64,000 bases of DNA from RPRC01 sp034933285. GTDB taxonomy: Bacteria > Desulfobacterota > Desulfuromonadia > Geobacterales > Geobacteraceae. The notes beneath the pieces were generated by a model. That model saw nothing but the letters and a program-made list of their open reading frames with translations. It did no database searches and was not told the DNA's origin. The DNA lies in the NCBI GenBank assembly GCA_034933285.1, contig JAYFNT010000025.1, forward strand, positions 62,001 through 126,000, given 5' to 3'. Both the position numbers and the translations under genes were made by a program. Position 1 is the first letter of the stretch. Every line of letters begins with the position of its first letter. This document shows, piece after piece, positions 52,118 through 60,514 of the stretch.

Positions 52118-53145
52118 GTCTCTCCGTACACGGTGACCAGGAGGGGATTGCTCCGGACCCTCACCGTCACCCCATCCGATCCCCGCACCAGGCTCCGCTC
52201 GGCATAGAGGACCGCCTGACCTCCATCTGCAACCAGTTCCGCCGGAAGATCCACCTCAACGGTCTCCGCATCGCCGACCGCCTCGGGATCAAGCGTCTCG
52301 GTAGTGGCCGCTGTTTCCTTCGTTTCCGCCACATCCTGCCACCCGGCCGAACTCGTCCAGCGCTGCCAGGCCAGGGTCACCGCGGCACCCGGCTCCCCGG
52401 CCACCCAGACCTGGGGCACGAAATCCGCCAGATCCTGGCTTCCCCGCCTGAACAGGAGGCTGGTAGTGCACGCCTCTTCAACCACGAAACAGATGGCCGG
52501 CGCCCAGTTGGACTGCATGGTGTTCACTGTCGTCCGGGATACCGTCGGTGCGGCGGCATTGCCGGAAAAAGGCTCTGTACGGGCGCTTGGAACGGCGCGC
52601 ACATCCGTCCCGATCCGCCCGACCAGCAGGCTTTCCGGCTTGCGTTTCCGCGGCATCACCGGCGCCAGAGACATTTCATAGGCAACCGACGGACGAAAGC
52701 TCACCGCGCCCTGCGTCGACCAGATGTGATTCAACTCATCCGCGCCCAAGGGAAGAAAAACCACCTGCAGCCTGAATACCTCGTCGTCCACGGAAAGTTG
52801 GGAAAGCACCGGCGTCTCACTGAAAATTCGCATCACTTCGCCCAGCAGTCGCAGGTCGTTTTCTCCTGCGCTCACCTGTTCCTCGTCAATGCCGAAACCG
52901 GTGACCAGACAGTGGAGCCTCACCCACCAGGGATCGCCAGTGGTGTCGCCGGTAAAAAACCCCGCGGGCATGATCTGGTAGAAGAAGAAGTTCACCCGGT
53001 GGGTCGCTTCTGCCGTGGCGGGCGCTGCATTGGCGGGAGACCCGATCATGATCTGGATCGAGTTGGCGCTGGCATCGAGCCCCACGCTGACAAACTCGGC
53101 GATTGCCCGGCAGACCTGGGAAAGTGACGAACGCGGAAGGGCCAT
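52114..53145 (-). CDS. eCIS cap protein (DUF4255, Afp16-like)
   Basis: A 343-residue protein. The first 200 residues match DUF4255 (Pvc16 N-terminal): SLSQVCRAIAEFVSVGLD, HRVNFFFYQIMPAGFF, DPWWVRLHCLVTGFGI, VFRLQVVFLPLGADELNHIW. This domain caps the tube and controls its length in Afp. The C-terminal 130 residues add a beta-sandwich-like part (ADFVPQVWVAGEPGAAVTLA, DGVTVRVRSNPLLVTVYGE). The gene is coupled to the AAA+ ATPase gene. Confidence 0.88.
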   Translation of the reverse strand: MALPRSSLSQVCRAIAEFVSVGLDASANSIQIMIGSPANAAPATAEATHRVNFFFYQIMPAGFFTGDTTGDPWWVRLHCLVTGFGIDEEQVSAGENDLRLLGEVMRIFSETPVLSQLSVDDEVFRLQVVFLPLGADELNHIWSTQGAVSFRPSVAYEMSLAPVMPRKRKPESLLVGRIGTDVRAVPSARTEPFSGNAAAPTVSRTTVNTMQSNWAPAICFVVEEACTTSLLFRRGSQDLADFVPQVWVAGEPGAAVTLAWQRWTSSAGWQDVAETKETAATTETLDPEAVGDAETVEVDLPAELVADGGQAVLYAERSLVRGSDGVTVRVRSNPLLVTVYGET

Positions 53146-53146
53146 T

Positions 53147-54208
53147 TCAGAAATTCCTCAAATAGTTGCGGCTGGCCGGGTCGGGCCGGGAGCGCTCTCC
53201 ACGGGAAGACCCGGTCTCTGCCGTCGCAGGAGACACGACCACGACCTCGATAGTACCGATCCGGACCTGGGGCTCCGGTGTCCGGGCGGAATGAGCGGGA
53301 GCGCTCTTTTCTTCATTGCTCCGCTGCCGGGCTGCCTGACCGATCCTCACCTCCGCCACGGAAATGCCGGCAGGTACAGTCACCGTGCGATTTGTCGAGT
53401 TTTCGGGAAGAAGGGGTCGACGTGCCTCCTCCACAAACGGCCCGGTCTCCTGCAGAATTTCTGGCCGGTCGTTTTCCGACCGCATCGCGCCGGACAGGAA
53501 GGCGAGCCCCTGTCGGTGAGGCGGCACCGGTTGTGTAAAAGCCTTGGGGAGAGGCCCGGAAGCCGTCTCCTCGGCATGCTCTCCGGGAAGTTCTGCTGCC
53601 TCCTGTAAGGCAAACTGTTCGGGAGGGGTGGTGGCGCCCGCACGGGACTTTACCCCCGCTTGCCGTCTCCCCTGCGTTTCCGTAGACACTTTCCCGGCAC
53701 ATGACGCCGCCGCGTATCCGGGCGAAGATTCCAGTATCGATGAACCGTCCTTGACTCCCGAAACTGCGGGAGCGTCGTTCGAATCACCGTCATGAAATGA
53801 CTCCGTCTGTTCAGCGCGGAAATCGTCCGTAACCGTTCGGGCGCTTTCGCAACCGGCCTGTTTATGTGTCACAGGATTGGGAAGGTGCAACCCTTCAAAA
53901 GTCGCCTTCGGAAGCCCGGCAGCCGGGATGTGTTCCGAAGGCGAAAGGCCCACCACCTGTGGGGTAACGAAACCGGACTGCGCGGGACGCTGCCCCACGA
54001 CAGCCGGCTGACCGTTCCCCTCCTCCCGAATTCGTGTAACCGACGGATCGCCGGACCGGGCCTCTACCAGCTCGACGGGAACCCCATCCGGGAAAACCGG
54101 AACCGCAGACGACAGCTCAACGTCGCTAACGGCAACATTCACCCCCGTCGTACGGGGAGCATCCGCCCTCCTCCGGCTGTCCCGCACTATGTCGGCCAAA
54201 TAGCCCAT
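53147..54208 (-). CDS. Disordered eCIS protein; possible length or assembly factor
   Basis: A 353-residue, Pro/Ser/Glu/Arg-rich protein, mostly without predicted fold (AGATTPPEQFALQEAAELPG; EASGPLPK-type stretches). The last 50 residues carry a hydrophobic strand, PQVRIGTIEVVVVSP, and end SRNYLRNF, a C-terminal pattern I associate with disordered proteins next to the DUF4255 gene in some eCIS loci. AAAGGATCGTC precedes its ATG. No classical tape-measure protein (long coiled coil with membrane segments) is present elsewhere in the operon, so this gene could substitute. That is inference from position. Confidence 0.6.
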   Translation of the reverse strand: MGYLADIVRDSRRRADAPRTTGVNVAVSDVELSSAVPVFPDGVPVELVEARSGDPSVTRIREEGNGQPAVVGQRPAQSGFVTPQVVGLSPSEHIPAAGLPKATFEGLHLPNPVTHKQAGCESARTVTDDFRAEQTESFHDGDSNDAPAVSGVKDGSSILESSPGYAAASCAGKVSTETQGRRQAGVKSRAGATTPPEQFALQEAAELPGEHAEETASGPLPKAFTQPVPPHRQGLAFLSGAMRSENDRPEILQETGPFVEEARRPLLPENSTNRTVTVPAGISVAEVRIGQAARQRSNEEKSAPAHSARTPEPQVRIGTIEVVVVSPATAETGSSRGERSRPDPASRNYLRNF

Positions 54209-54233
54209 GACGATCCTTTGCCTGGAGTTCCTG

Positions 54234-55061
54234 TCAGCCTGACATGCCCCGGGCCCGGTCGATCAGCTCCAGGTAGCGCCTGCGACGGTCCAGGGGAAGT
54301 TCCAGTATTTCCGCCTCACCCCAATGATAAGCGGAGGCTATGATGTGGATTTCCTGCAGCAGATCTTCCCTCAGCGTGCGGGACAGTGCCTGGTACGGGT
54401 TCACGTCGATCACGTGGAGGGCCCCGCACACAGGGCAGGCAGCCTGGACCGCAACTGCCACCTCAGGGGCCACCGCCTCCAGGGCAGTCTCGATACGACC
54501 GACATCGACGGCGCTGAACGAATCCACTATTGCCCGGGATGAACGCACATCCGCCACCTGGCCGGGACGGGCCGCAAGGCAACGGGTCAGGAGACAGCGT
54601 AAGGCCTCGGCATCGTCCTGATCCGCCAGGAACTCCTGGTCGGCACCGGTCGGCACCCGGAACCGGAACAGCCCAAGGCCGGTTTCCACATCGGCGAAGG
54701 GATATCCTTCCCCCGCCTCTTTTACCGGAAGGTTCCGATAGTCAACAGCGAAATCGAACCTCTCGCGGCAGTTTTCGCAACAGGCCGTGAGCCAGCTCTC
54801 TCCCACGCCGAGCCGTGCCGCAAGCTCCAGCATGAGAAACTGGCGGTCGGCCACGGAGAGCCCCGCTACCACCTCCGGCAGCGGGGCTTTCCCCACCACT
54901 GTCTCAAGGCTGGCGGCAAGGGCAGCTGTTACCCGGGCCGGCATGGGACAAGCGGCAGCGGCTGCCTCGGCCAAGGTCAACTCAACGGCGCCGGTCAGGG
55001 GACGAAAGGCAAAGTCCCGCTGCCTGGCCCCTCCATCAAGGATGCCGCCCGGGAGCCGCAT
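54234..55061 (-). CDS. eCIS gp26-like baseplate assembly protein with CxxC knuckles
   Basis: A 275-residue protein starting one base into the tube-gene stop (TGATG). It resembles the T4 baseplate gp26-like proteins of CIS clusters: FRPLTGAVELTLAEAA near the N-terminus, LSVADRQFLMLELAARLGVG, and two zinc-knuckle-like motifs, CENCRERFDFAVDY (about 110) and CPVCGALHVIDVNPYQ (about 215). The last 40 residues are helical (EDLLQEIHIIASAYHWGEAE). Presumed hub-assembly factor or chaperone. The pairs of cysteines suggest zinc binding. Confidence 0.7.
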   Translation of the reverse strand: MRLPGGILDGGARQRDFAFRPLTGAVELTLAEAAAAACPMPARVTAALAASLETVVGKAPLPEVVAGLSVADRQFLMLELAARLGVGESWLTACCENCRERFDFAVDYRNLPVKEAGEGYPFADVETGLGLFRFRVPTGADQEFLADQDDAEALRCLLTRCLAARPGQVADVRSSRAIVDSFSAVDVGRIETALEAVAPEVAVAVQAACPVCGALHVIDVNPYQALSRTLREDLLQEIHIIASAYHWGEAEILELPLDRRRRYLELIDRARGMSG

Positions 55062-55570
55062 CAGCTTTCAGCCGGTTCGGCCACACCGGTGTCGCGCTCC
55101 CACCCCTCGTGCTGCAGGGTGATGGTCTGTATGCCGATGGTGTTCATGGCGCCGGCATCCAGGTCGGGGAGCGCCTGGTAGTCGGAGACCCAGGCCCGGA
55201 AGAGCTTGTAGGACATTGCCACCTGCCCCTGGAGGTTGAGGACGTTGACAATGATGTCCTTGCGGTAGTTTTTCAGTGACATGGCGGCGTCACCCTGGAT
55301 GCTGTTCACCAGGTTCGCCCAGTTCTCGAACACCGGGTCGTGGGTGAGCCCCTGTTCCAGGGTCACCGGATCGTAGCTGGTCCCCCCCGGCATGACCCGC
55401 TCGTGGGATGGGTCGTTGGAGGCGCGCCATTTCACTGGCGTGGTCTTTTTCTTCAAAGCTCCCATCTTTTTCAACCCCGCCACCACCCTGCCGTCGATGA
55501 CGACCTGGAACTTGAAGGTGCGATAGGGATCGTGCCGATGGGTATTCACGGGAAAAAGCGGTGCTGCCAT
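55061..55570 (-). CDS. eCIS inner tube protein (Afp1/Afp5-like)
   Basis: A 169-residue tail-tube protein of the T4 gp19/Hcp fold. ATG 55570 follows GGAGG by six bases. Signature runs: DPYRTFKFQVVIDGRVVAGL, WRASNDPSHERVMPGGTSYD, LEQGLTHDPVFENWANLV and the end TITLQHEGWERD. Only one tube gene exists here (Afp has two), so tube and initiator specialisation must rest on the CIS-tube protein. It is the second gene of the operon, right behind the sheath gene. Confidence 0.92.
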   Translation of the reverse strand: MAAPLFPVNTHRHDPYRTFKFQVVIDGRVVAGLKKMGALKKKTTPVKWRASNDPSHERVMPGGTSYDPVTLEQGLTHDPVFENWANLVNSIQGDAAMSLKNYRKDIIVNVLNLQGQVAMSYKLFRAWVSDYQALPDLDAGAMNTIGIQTITLQHEGWERDTGVAEPAES

Positions 55571-55602
55571 CACAAACCTCCTTTATCAGACTGTTCAAAG
55601 AG

Positions 55603-57519
55603 TCATTGCTGGGCAACCTTCTGCTGGATGCGCACGATTACGAACTCGGCCGGTTTCAGGGGGGCGAAGCCGACAATGACGATCACCTGGCCACGGTCGA
55701 TATCACCCTGGGTCATGGTGTCCCCCAGCCCGCAGCGGACGAAGTAGGCGTCGGAAGCCTTTTCCCCCTGGAAGGCGCCGGAGCGGAACAGCCCGTCCAT
55801 GAACGACCCGACATTGGCCCTCAGCGAAGCCCAGAGGTTATGGTTGTTTGGTTCGAAAACCGCCCACTGGATGCCGTTGTAGATGCTCTGCTCGATCATG
55901 ATGGCGGTGCGCCGGACCGGAACATAGCGCCACTCGGGGTCGGCCTTGGTGGCCAAGGTCCGGCTTCCCCAGACGACCGGGCCGAATCCGGGGAGCTTGC
56001 GGATGCAGTTGATGCCCAGGGGGTTCAACTGGTCCTGTTCACCGTCCTCCACCGGGTATTGGATACCGGCCACTCCGGCCAGTGATGTTTCTACACCGGC
56101 AGGCGCCTTCCAGACGCCACGCCGGCCGTCGATCTTGGCCCACATGCCGGCGGCAAAGCCGCTGGGCGCCACCAGCAGGGTGGAGGGCACACCCGGATTG
56201 GTCTCGGCATTGTAGAAGGGGTTGGCAACCTTGATCCAGGGATAGTAGACCACCGAGTAGGTCTTGGGCTTGAATCCCAGGTCGTTGACTCCCTTCTCGG
56301 TCCTGAGCTCCACCCCCTGGGGGGGATCAATGATGACCATGCGGCTTTTCATCTTCTCGGCGTGGGCTACGGCAGCGTCGACAACCGCCTGCTCGGCCGT
56401 GCTGTCCCAGGCCTGGCCCGGCAGGCAGAGGATGCTGATGTCCCGCACCTTCTCGAAGGCCGCCAGGATATCGTCGTAGGCATCCTGGTCGGGTTCGCTG
56501 CCGTTGGTCCCCCCCTCCAGGCTGACCTGGCCGGCGATGCCCGACAGCAGAGCATCGAGGGACTGCTGACCGGTCTGCTCGGTGCCGTCGTTGGCTGTCC
56601 CCAGGAGCAGGATGGCAGCAGCGTCGGTTGCGTCACCCGGGCCGCTGGCCACAACCGCTGAAGCGGGAAGCCGGGTACCGGAAGTGAGCACGAGACTGTT
56701 GCCATCCACGACACAGGTGAAATCACGCACTGCCGGGTTGGCCGCCACCGAACCCCGCACCAGGGACTGGATGCGCGCCGCCACGTCGGCGAGAGTGCCG
56801 GTGTTGTCGAACTCGGCGGCCCCGAAGCTCACGGCACGGGCCGTCCCGTCCACGGTTACGGTCATGGTCAGGTTGTTCAGGACGCTGAAGTCGGTAACGG
56901 CAGAGAGGTCCTGGCTGATACTCACCCCCAGGAGGTACTGGCTGATGTCCTGCATTTCCACGCTGATCAGGGCCGATGCGTCATTCACCTTGCTCTCGAT
57001 GAAATCGGCTGCGTCCTCGTCCACTACGGTCAGGTCGCTGAACCGCTCCCGCTCCTTGAACTCGGTCCCTTCCATGACGCCGACACGCAGGATATAGAAC
57101 CCGGGGGCGTCTTCCTTGGCCTCGAACCTGATCCGCAGGGCGCTTCCCCACGCGCCCGGATTCGCGGCCGCAAAGCGGATTATGCGGGTGTTGTCATCCG
57201 GATTGCGCAGAAAACCCTCGGCCGTGGCTGCACTTCCGGCACGGATGGCCCGCACGATGTAGGCCGCGGTTCCGCCGTTCTGAAAGAAGCTGTAGACCGC
57301 GAACCCCATGGGGTCCCCCTCGGCCGCTTTCCCCAGATCGCGGATACCGCCGAACTGTTCTTCATAGTCGCTCCACTTGAACAGGAGCGTCGCTTCGGCC
57401 ACCGGACCTTTCGTGGTGTAGCCGACAAACGCCGCGGTGGATGTCCCGACTCCTTCGATGGGCTTTGAGCCGCTCGGGATCTCTTCCACATACACACCCG
57501 GATGAAGATACGTAGGCAT
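55603..57519 (-). CDS. eCIS contractile sheath protein (Afp2/3/4-like)
   Basis: A 638-residue sheath. ATG 57519 follows GAAAGGAG by ten bases (ATG 57540 is an upstream alternative). It starts with the canonical MPTYLHPGVYVEEIPSGSKPI and TSTAAFVGYTTKGP and ends with the C-terminal sheath domain (GIQWAVFEPNNHNLWASLRA, VRCGLGDTMTQGDIDRG, VIVGFAPLKPAEFVIVRI). The middle, about 120-330, is a variable protruding domain. One sheath gene replaces the three of Afp. As the first gene of the operon it should be the most abundant product. Contraction of the sheath drives the tube into the target cell. Confidence 0.95.
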   Translation of the reverse strand: MPTYLHPGVYVEEIPSGSKPIEGVGTSTAAFVGYTTKGPVAEATLLFKWSDYEEQFGGIRDLGKAAEGDPMGFAVYSFFQNGGTAAYIVRAIRAGSAATAEGFLRNPDDNTRIIRFAAANPGAWGSALRIRFEAKEDAPGFYILRVGVMEGTEFKERERFSDLTVVDEDAADFIESKVNDASALISVEMQDISQYLLGVSISQDLSAVTDFSVLNNLTMTVTVDGTARAVSFGAAEFDNTGTLADVAARIQSLVRGSVAANPAVRDFTCVVDGNSLVLTSGTRLPASAVVASGPGDATDAAAILLLGTANDGTEQTGQQSLDALLSGIAGQVSLEGGTNGSEPDQDAYDDILAAFEKVRDISILCLPGQAWDSTAEQAVVDAAVAHAEKMKSRMVIIDPPQGVELRTEKGVNDLGFKPKTYSVVYYPWIKVANPFYNAETNPGVPSTLLVAPSGFAAGMWAKIDGRRGVWKAPAGVETSLAGVAGIQYPVEDGEQDQLNPLGINCIRKLPGFGPVVWGSRTLATKADPEWRYVPVRRTAIMIEQSIYNGIQWAVFEPNNHNLWASLRANVGSFMDGLFRSGAFQGEKASDAYFVRCGLGDTMTQGDIDRGQVIVIVGFAPLKPAEFVIVRIQQKVAQQ

Positions 57520-58019
57520 CGTCTGCACTCCTTTCGTCATCGACAGAATGTACTCGCAACAGGCTTGGGTAAATGTCTTCTAAACAGATGTTTACAAGAG
57601 TATATGGACCCTGAAGGTGGAAAAAACCAAAAGCAATACGATCCTTGTATATTACAATTAATTTAACAATACATTCTTTTCTGTCAATCCCCGCACGATT
57701 ATTTCTCTGCTTCTTCGCCATGACATTTTGATCACTGAGAGATACTAGCGGAGGGATTATTTCAAGCTGCAAGAATACTCGTGCGCAGCCGTCTGGAAAT
57801 TGTATACGATCCCAAATAGTTGGTATAATGTAACATTTTAGAAATGGGGGGGGGTACAGGGGAGCGAATGAGACGAATGCTGATATGCTACTAAAACTAA
57901 GGTGGTTGTACTCATACGCAAATCGGTTGCCAATTCACAAGACAGTCGGCAAGAAATATGCGCCAACTATTCGATGAATCATGACATCGGCTTCTGTCCG
58001 GGAAGGGTGTTTTTCCGGC
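57520..58019 (-). promoter_or_regulatory. Regulatory region of the eCIS operon
   Basis: The 500-base, AT-rich gap has a minus-strand -35 TTGACA (forward 57682-57687), 16 bases, and a -10-like TAAATT (forward 57660-57665). The leader is about 130 bases. In it, 57569-57595 is an imperfect palindrome (GTAAATGTCT... AGATGTTTAC), a possible operator. No other gene is seen in the gap. Confidence 0.4.
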
Positions 58020-59264
58020 CTAACTAACAACCTCGATCCCGTCGCGGACGTTTGAGCCATGGCTCGGCTCAAGGCGCTTCCAGACGATCAGCGTGAACAT
58101 CAGGGCCGCCAGTTGCACCAGCGCGATGCACGCCACGCAATACGGCCATCCCCCCTTTTCCCACAGGATGCCCGGCACGATCGAACCGACGAAACCGCCG
58201 CAATAATAGAACGTGACATACAGCCCCACGGCCGAGGCCCGGGAATTTCCGACCGCTGCGCAAATGCCCCGGTTGGTCACTATCTGGCAGACGAACACGC
58301 CGGAACAGCAGAGGGTTATCCCCAGAAGCACCAGCCACAGGTTGTGTAAGAGCGTCAGAACCACCCCGGTCATGGAGACGAACAGCGCCGAGGACAACAT
58401 CTTCCAGCCCGGCAGGCGATCGGACCATTTCCCGGCCAGCGGGGTTATTGCCGCCCCTATGAGGTAAACGGCGAATATGGCGCCGAGCAGCGTAGGGCCG
58501 AGGCTGAAGGGAGGCTCAGCCAGATAGAAGGTTATGTAGGTGAACGTGCCCACCAGCGAAAACAGTATGGTGAAGCCGATGGCGTAAATCGCCAGCAGAG
58601 GTCTGTTTCTGAAATGCCCGAGCATGTTGCGCAGGCCTGCCCCGTAACCCTCCACCCGCCTGAAACTTTTCGCCGGAGGCAGCCAGGCGGAAACAGCTGC
58701 GGCCAGCGCCAGGTTCAACAGGCCCTGGACGATGAACACCCAGGGCCAGCTCCAGTGGTCGGACACCAGGCCGGACAGGAACCTGCCGCAGAAACCGCCG
58801 ATGACGGTGCCCGTCACGTAGACCGAGGTTACGAAACCGGCCTCGTGGGCCTCCCATTCCTCGTTTATGTAGGCGACGGCAACGGCAAAGACCGCTGGAG
58901 TAAGCAATCCCTGAATGAACCGCCAGAAGATGATCCCTGAAAGGCCCGGCGAGGTGGCGATAAGCAGGCTGGACACGCCCAGGAGGTAAGTGGCGGGAAT
59001 AATGACTTTTTTGCGGCCTCGCATATCTGCGATGATACCCAGGAAAGGCGCGGCCAGAGCCACGGCCAGCGTGGCAGAGGAAACCGTCAGGCTGACGGCA
59101 AGTTTCGAGGCGTTGAAAACCTGGTGGAACAGGGGCAGCAGCGGTTGCGTCGAGTAGAGGGACAGGAAAGCGCAGAAGCCCACCAGGCCCACCGCGAAAA
59201 CCTGCCGCCCGTTGCCGGCGCCCGCGCCGGTCCCGCCCTTTCGTGCCAAAGTTCCATATTTCAT
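58020..59264 (-). CDS. MFS transporter (YnfM-like)
   Basis: A 414-residue permease from ATG 59264. The frame extends to a TTG at 59288. The 12 membrane segments begin at FAVGLVGFCAFLSLYSTQPL, and the loop 2-3 signature is GIIADMRGRKKVIIPATYLL. YINEEWEAHEAGFVTSVYVT and GGFCGRFLSGLVSDH recall the YnfM/CynX-type group of presumed exporters. Substrate unknown. The gene ends about 480 bases before the eCIS promoter and is transcribed towards it. Confidence 0.88.
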   Translation of the reverse strand: MKYGTLARKGGTGAGAGNGRQVFAVGLVGFCAFLSLYSTQPLLPLFHQVFNASKLAVSLTVSSATLAVALAAPFLGIIADMRGRKKVIIPATYLLGVSSLLIATSPGLSGIIFWRFIQGLLTPAVFAVAVAYINEEWEAHEAGFVTSVYVTGTVIGGFCGRFLSGLVSDHWSWPWVFIVQGLLNLALAAAVSAWLPPAKSFRRVEGYGAGLRNMLGHFRNRPLLAIYAIGFTILFSLVGTFTYITFYLAEPPFSLGPTLLGAIFAVYLIGAAITPLAGKWSDRLPGWKMLSSALFVSMTGVVLTLLHNLWLVLLGITLCCSGVFVCQIVTNRGICAAVGNSRASAVGLYVTFYYCGGFVGSIVPGILWEKGGWPYCVACIALVQLAALMFTLIVWKRLEPSHGSNVRDGIEVVS

Positions 59265-59436
59265 GAAATTCCCGTGATCCCGCAACAATCCGCCACTCCT
59301 GAGATAACAGGCTTTTTGGCATTTTTTGCGAAACCGTCAATAATGTCGAATCGTATACAGCATAACCTACCATATTACAGTTTGATTAGAAAGCCTCCGT
59401 CCGTAAACCGTCAGCGGCCATGATCATGTCTTTATT

Positions 59437-59527
59437 GAAATCCCCCCTACCCTCCTTTCGGAAGGGGGGGATAACATCGCGTGGCTCCGGTCTTCCCCCT
59501 TTAGGAAAGGGGGACTGAGGGGGATTT
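59437..59527. repeat. MITE-like palindromic element
   Basis: The ends are inverted copies of AAATCCCCC followed by a CCTTT-type stretch: the left end 59437-59460 reads AAATCCCCCCTACC and the right end, reversed, AAATCCCCCTCAGTCC. Each end also contains its own small hairpin (CCTCCTTTCGGAAGG and CCCCCTTTAGGAAAGGGGG). Such 90-130-base elements occur in many copies in some bacterial genomes and carry no gene. Confidence 0.6.
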
Positions 59528-59583
59528 GAGAAACGGGGGTTACCCGGCAAGGCTAGGTAAGGCAAGCCTTCTCCACTGGGCAA

Positions 59584-59638
59584 TTGACATTCAAAAACTT
59601 CTGCAGTATACCATACAGTATATATACCTGACAGTATA
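59584..59638 (+). promoter_or_regulatory. lexA: lexA promoter with CAGTATA repeats
   Basis: TTGACA at 59584-59589 and TATACC at 59607-59612 (17-base spacing) form the promoter. CAGTATA recurs at 59604, 59616 and 59632, and CAGTATATATACCTG around 59616 is near-palindromic (CAG...CTG). These overlap the -10 and start site, the position expected of a self-regulating LexA operator. It differs from the E. coli box; identity as the LexA site is inferred. Confidence 0.5.
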
Positions 59639-59650
59639 GCGGGAGCACAT

Positions 59651-60256
59651 ATGGACAATCTTACACCACGCCAGAAACAAGTTCTCGAATTCATAACAGA
59701 TTACGTTGACAGGAACGAATACCCCCCCACTTTCCGGGACATTGCGCAACATCTGGGCATCTCAGGAAACGCCGGCGTGCTGAGCCACCTGGAGCAGCTG
59801 GAGCGCAAGGGCTATATCCGCCGGGAACCCGGCAGTTCGAGGGGTATAGTCCTCAACCGGCCGAAACAGCAGGAAATGGTTGCCGTCCCCATTGTCGGAA
59901 CAGTCCGGGCGGGCATGCCGGAAACGGCCTACGAGGATATCGAGGGATATTACCCCCTGGAACGCATGCAGCTGAAGGGCGGAGCGTTCTTTCTCCGCGT
60001 CAGGGGAGACTCCATGATCAACGATGCCATTGTCGAGGGCGACCTTGCATTGATCAGGCCCCAGGAGACGGCCGCAAACGGCGACATTGTCGTGGCCATG
60101 ATCGACGGTGAGGCGACCCTGAAGAGATTCTACCGGGAACGGGACCATATCCGGCTGCAGCCGCGCAACCCGAACATGGACCCCATCATCGTCCCGGCGG
60201 GCGAACAGGTAAGCATTGTCGGAAAGGTCATCAGGATTGTCCGTGACATCGAGTGA
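59651..60256 (+). CDS. lexA: LexA repressor
   Basis: A 201-residue SOS repressor. The N-terminal winged helix is at 1-70 (LTPRQKQVLEFITDYVDRNE, TFRDIAQHLGISGNAGVLSH). The hinge has the self-cleavage site A87-G88 (GTVRAGMPE), and the S24-type catalytic dyad is S121 (RVRGDSMIND) and K158 (GEATLKRFYRE). RecA-stimulated cleavage derepresses SOS genes. It is first in an operon with a DUF6504-like gene and dinB. GGGAGCACAT precedes its ATG. Confidence 0.97.
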   Translation: MDNLTPRQKQVLEFITDYVDRNEYPPTFRDIAQHLGISGNAGVLSHLEQLERKGYIRREPGSSRGIVLNRPKQQEMVAVPIVGTVRAGMPETAYEDIEGYYPLERMQLKGGAFFLRVRGDSMINDAIVEGDLALIRPQETAANGDIVVAMIDGEATLKRFYRERDHIRLQPRNPNMDPIIVPAGEQVSIVGKVIRIVRDIE

Positions 60257-60259
60257 CTC

Positions 60260-60514
60260 ATGGTGCAGCGAATCAGGGAACATATCCGTGTCGGCGTCAT
60301 TCACGGCCCCGGCAACAAGCTCCGCCCGGTCTGGTTCGACTGGCAGCGCCGGAAGCACGAAGTGCGGGAAGTGACCTACCACTGGCGGCACAGGACCGGC
60401 AATGAACTTTTCCTGTACTACTCCGTGACCGACGGCACGGCCCTCTACGAACTGGTTTACAACACGGCCGAGCAGACCTGGATACTGGAAAGCATGGACG
60501 CGGAAAAACTATGA
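60260..60514 (+). CDS. DUF6504-like small SOS-operon protein
   Basis: An 84-residue protein starting three bases after the lexA stop and overlapping dinB by four bases (ATGA). The pattern (PVWFDWQRRKHEVREVTYHW, then LFLYYSVTDGTALYELVY and TWILESMDA) resembles the DUF6504 proteins found beside ImuA/ImuB/DnaE2 mutagenesis genes. Function is unknown; an accessory role in translesion synthesis is inferred from its fixed place between lexA and dinB. Confidence 0.72.
   Translation: MVQRIREHIRVGVIHGPGNKLRPVWFDWQRRKHEVREVTYHWRHRTGNELFLYYSVTDGTALYELVYNTAEQTWILESMDAEKL

Noticed and set aside
35396..57519. Prophage or type VI secretion system
   Set aside because: No capsid, portal, terminase, integrase or lysis genes, and no TssJLM membrane complex or ClpV; the DUF4255 cap, AAA+ ATPase and DUF4157 cargo fit an eCIS.
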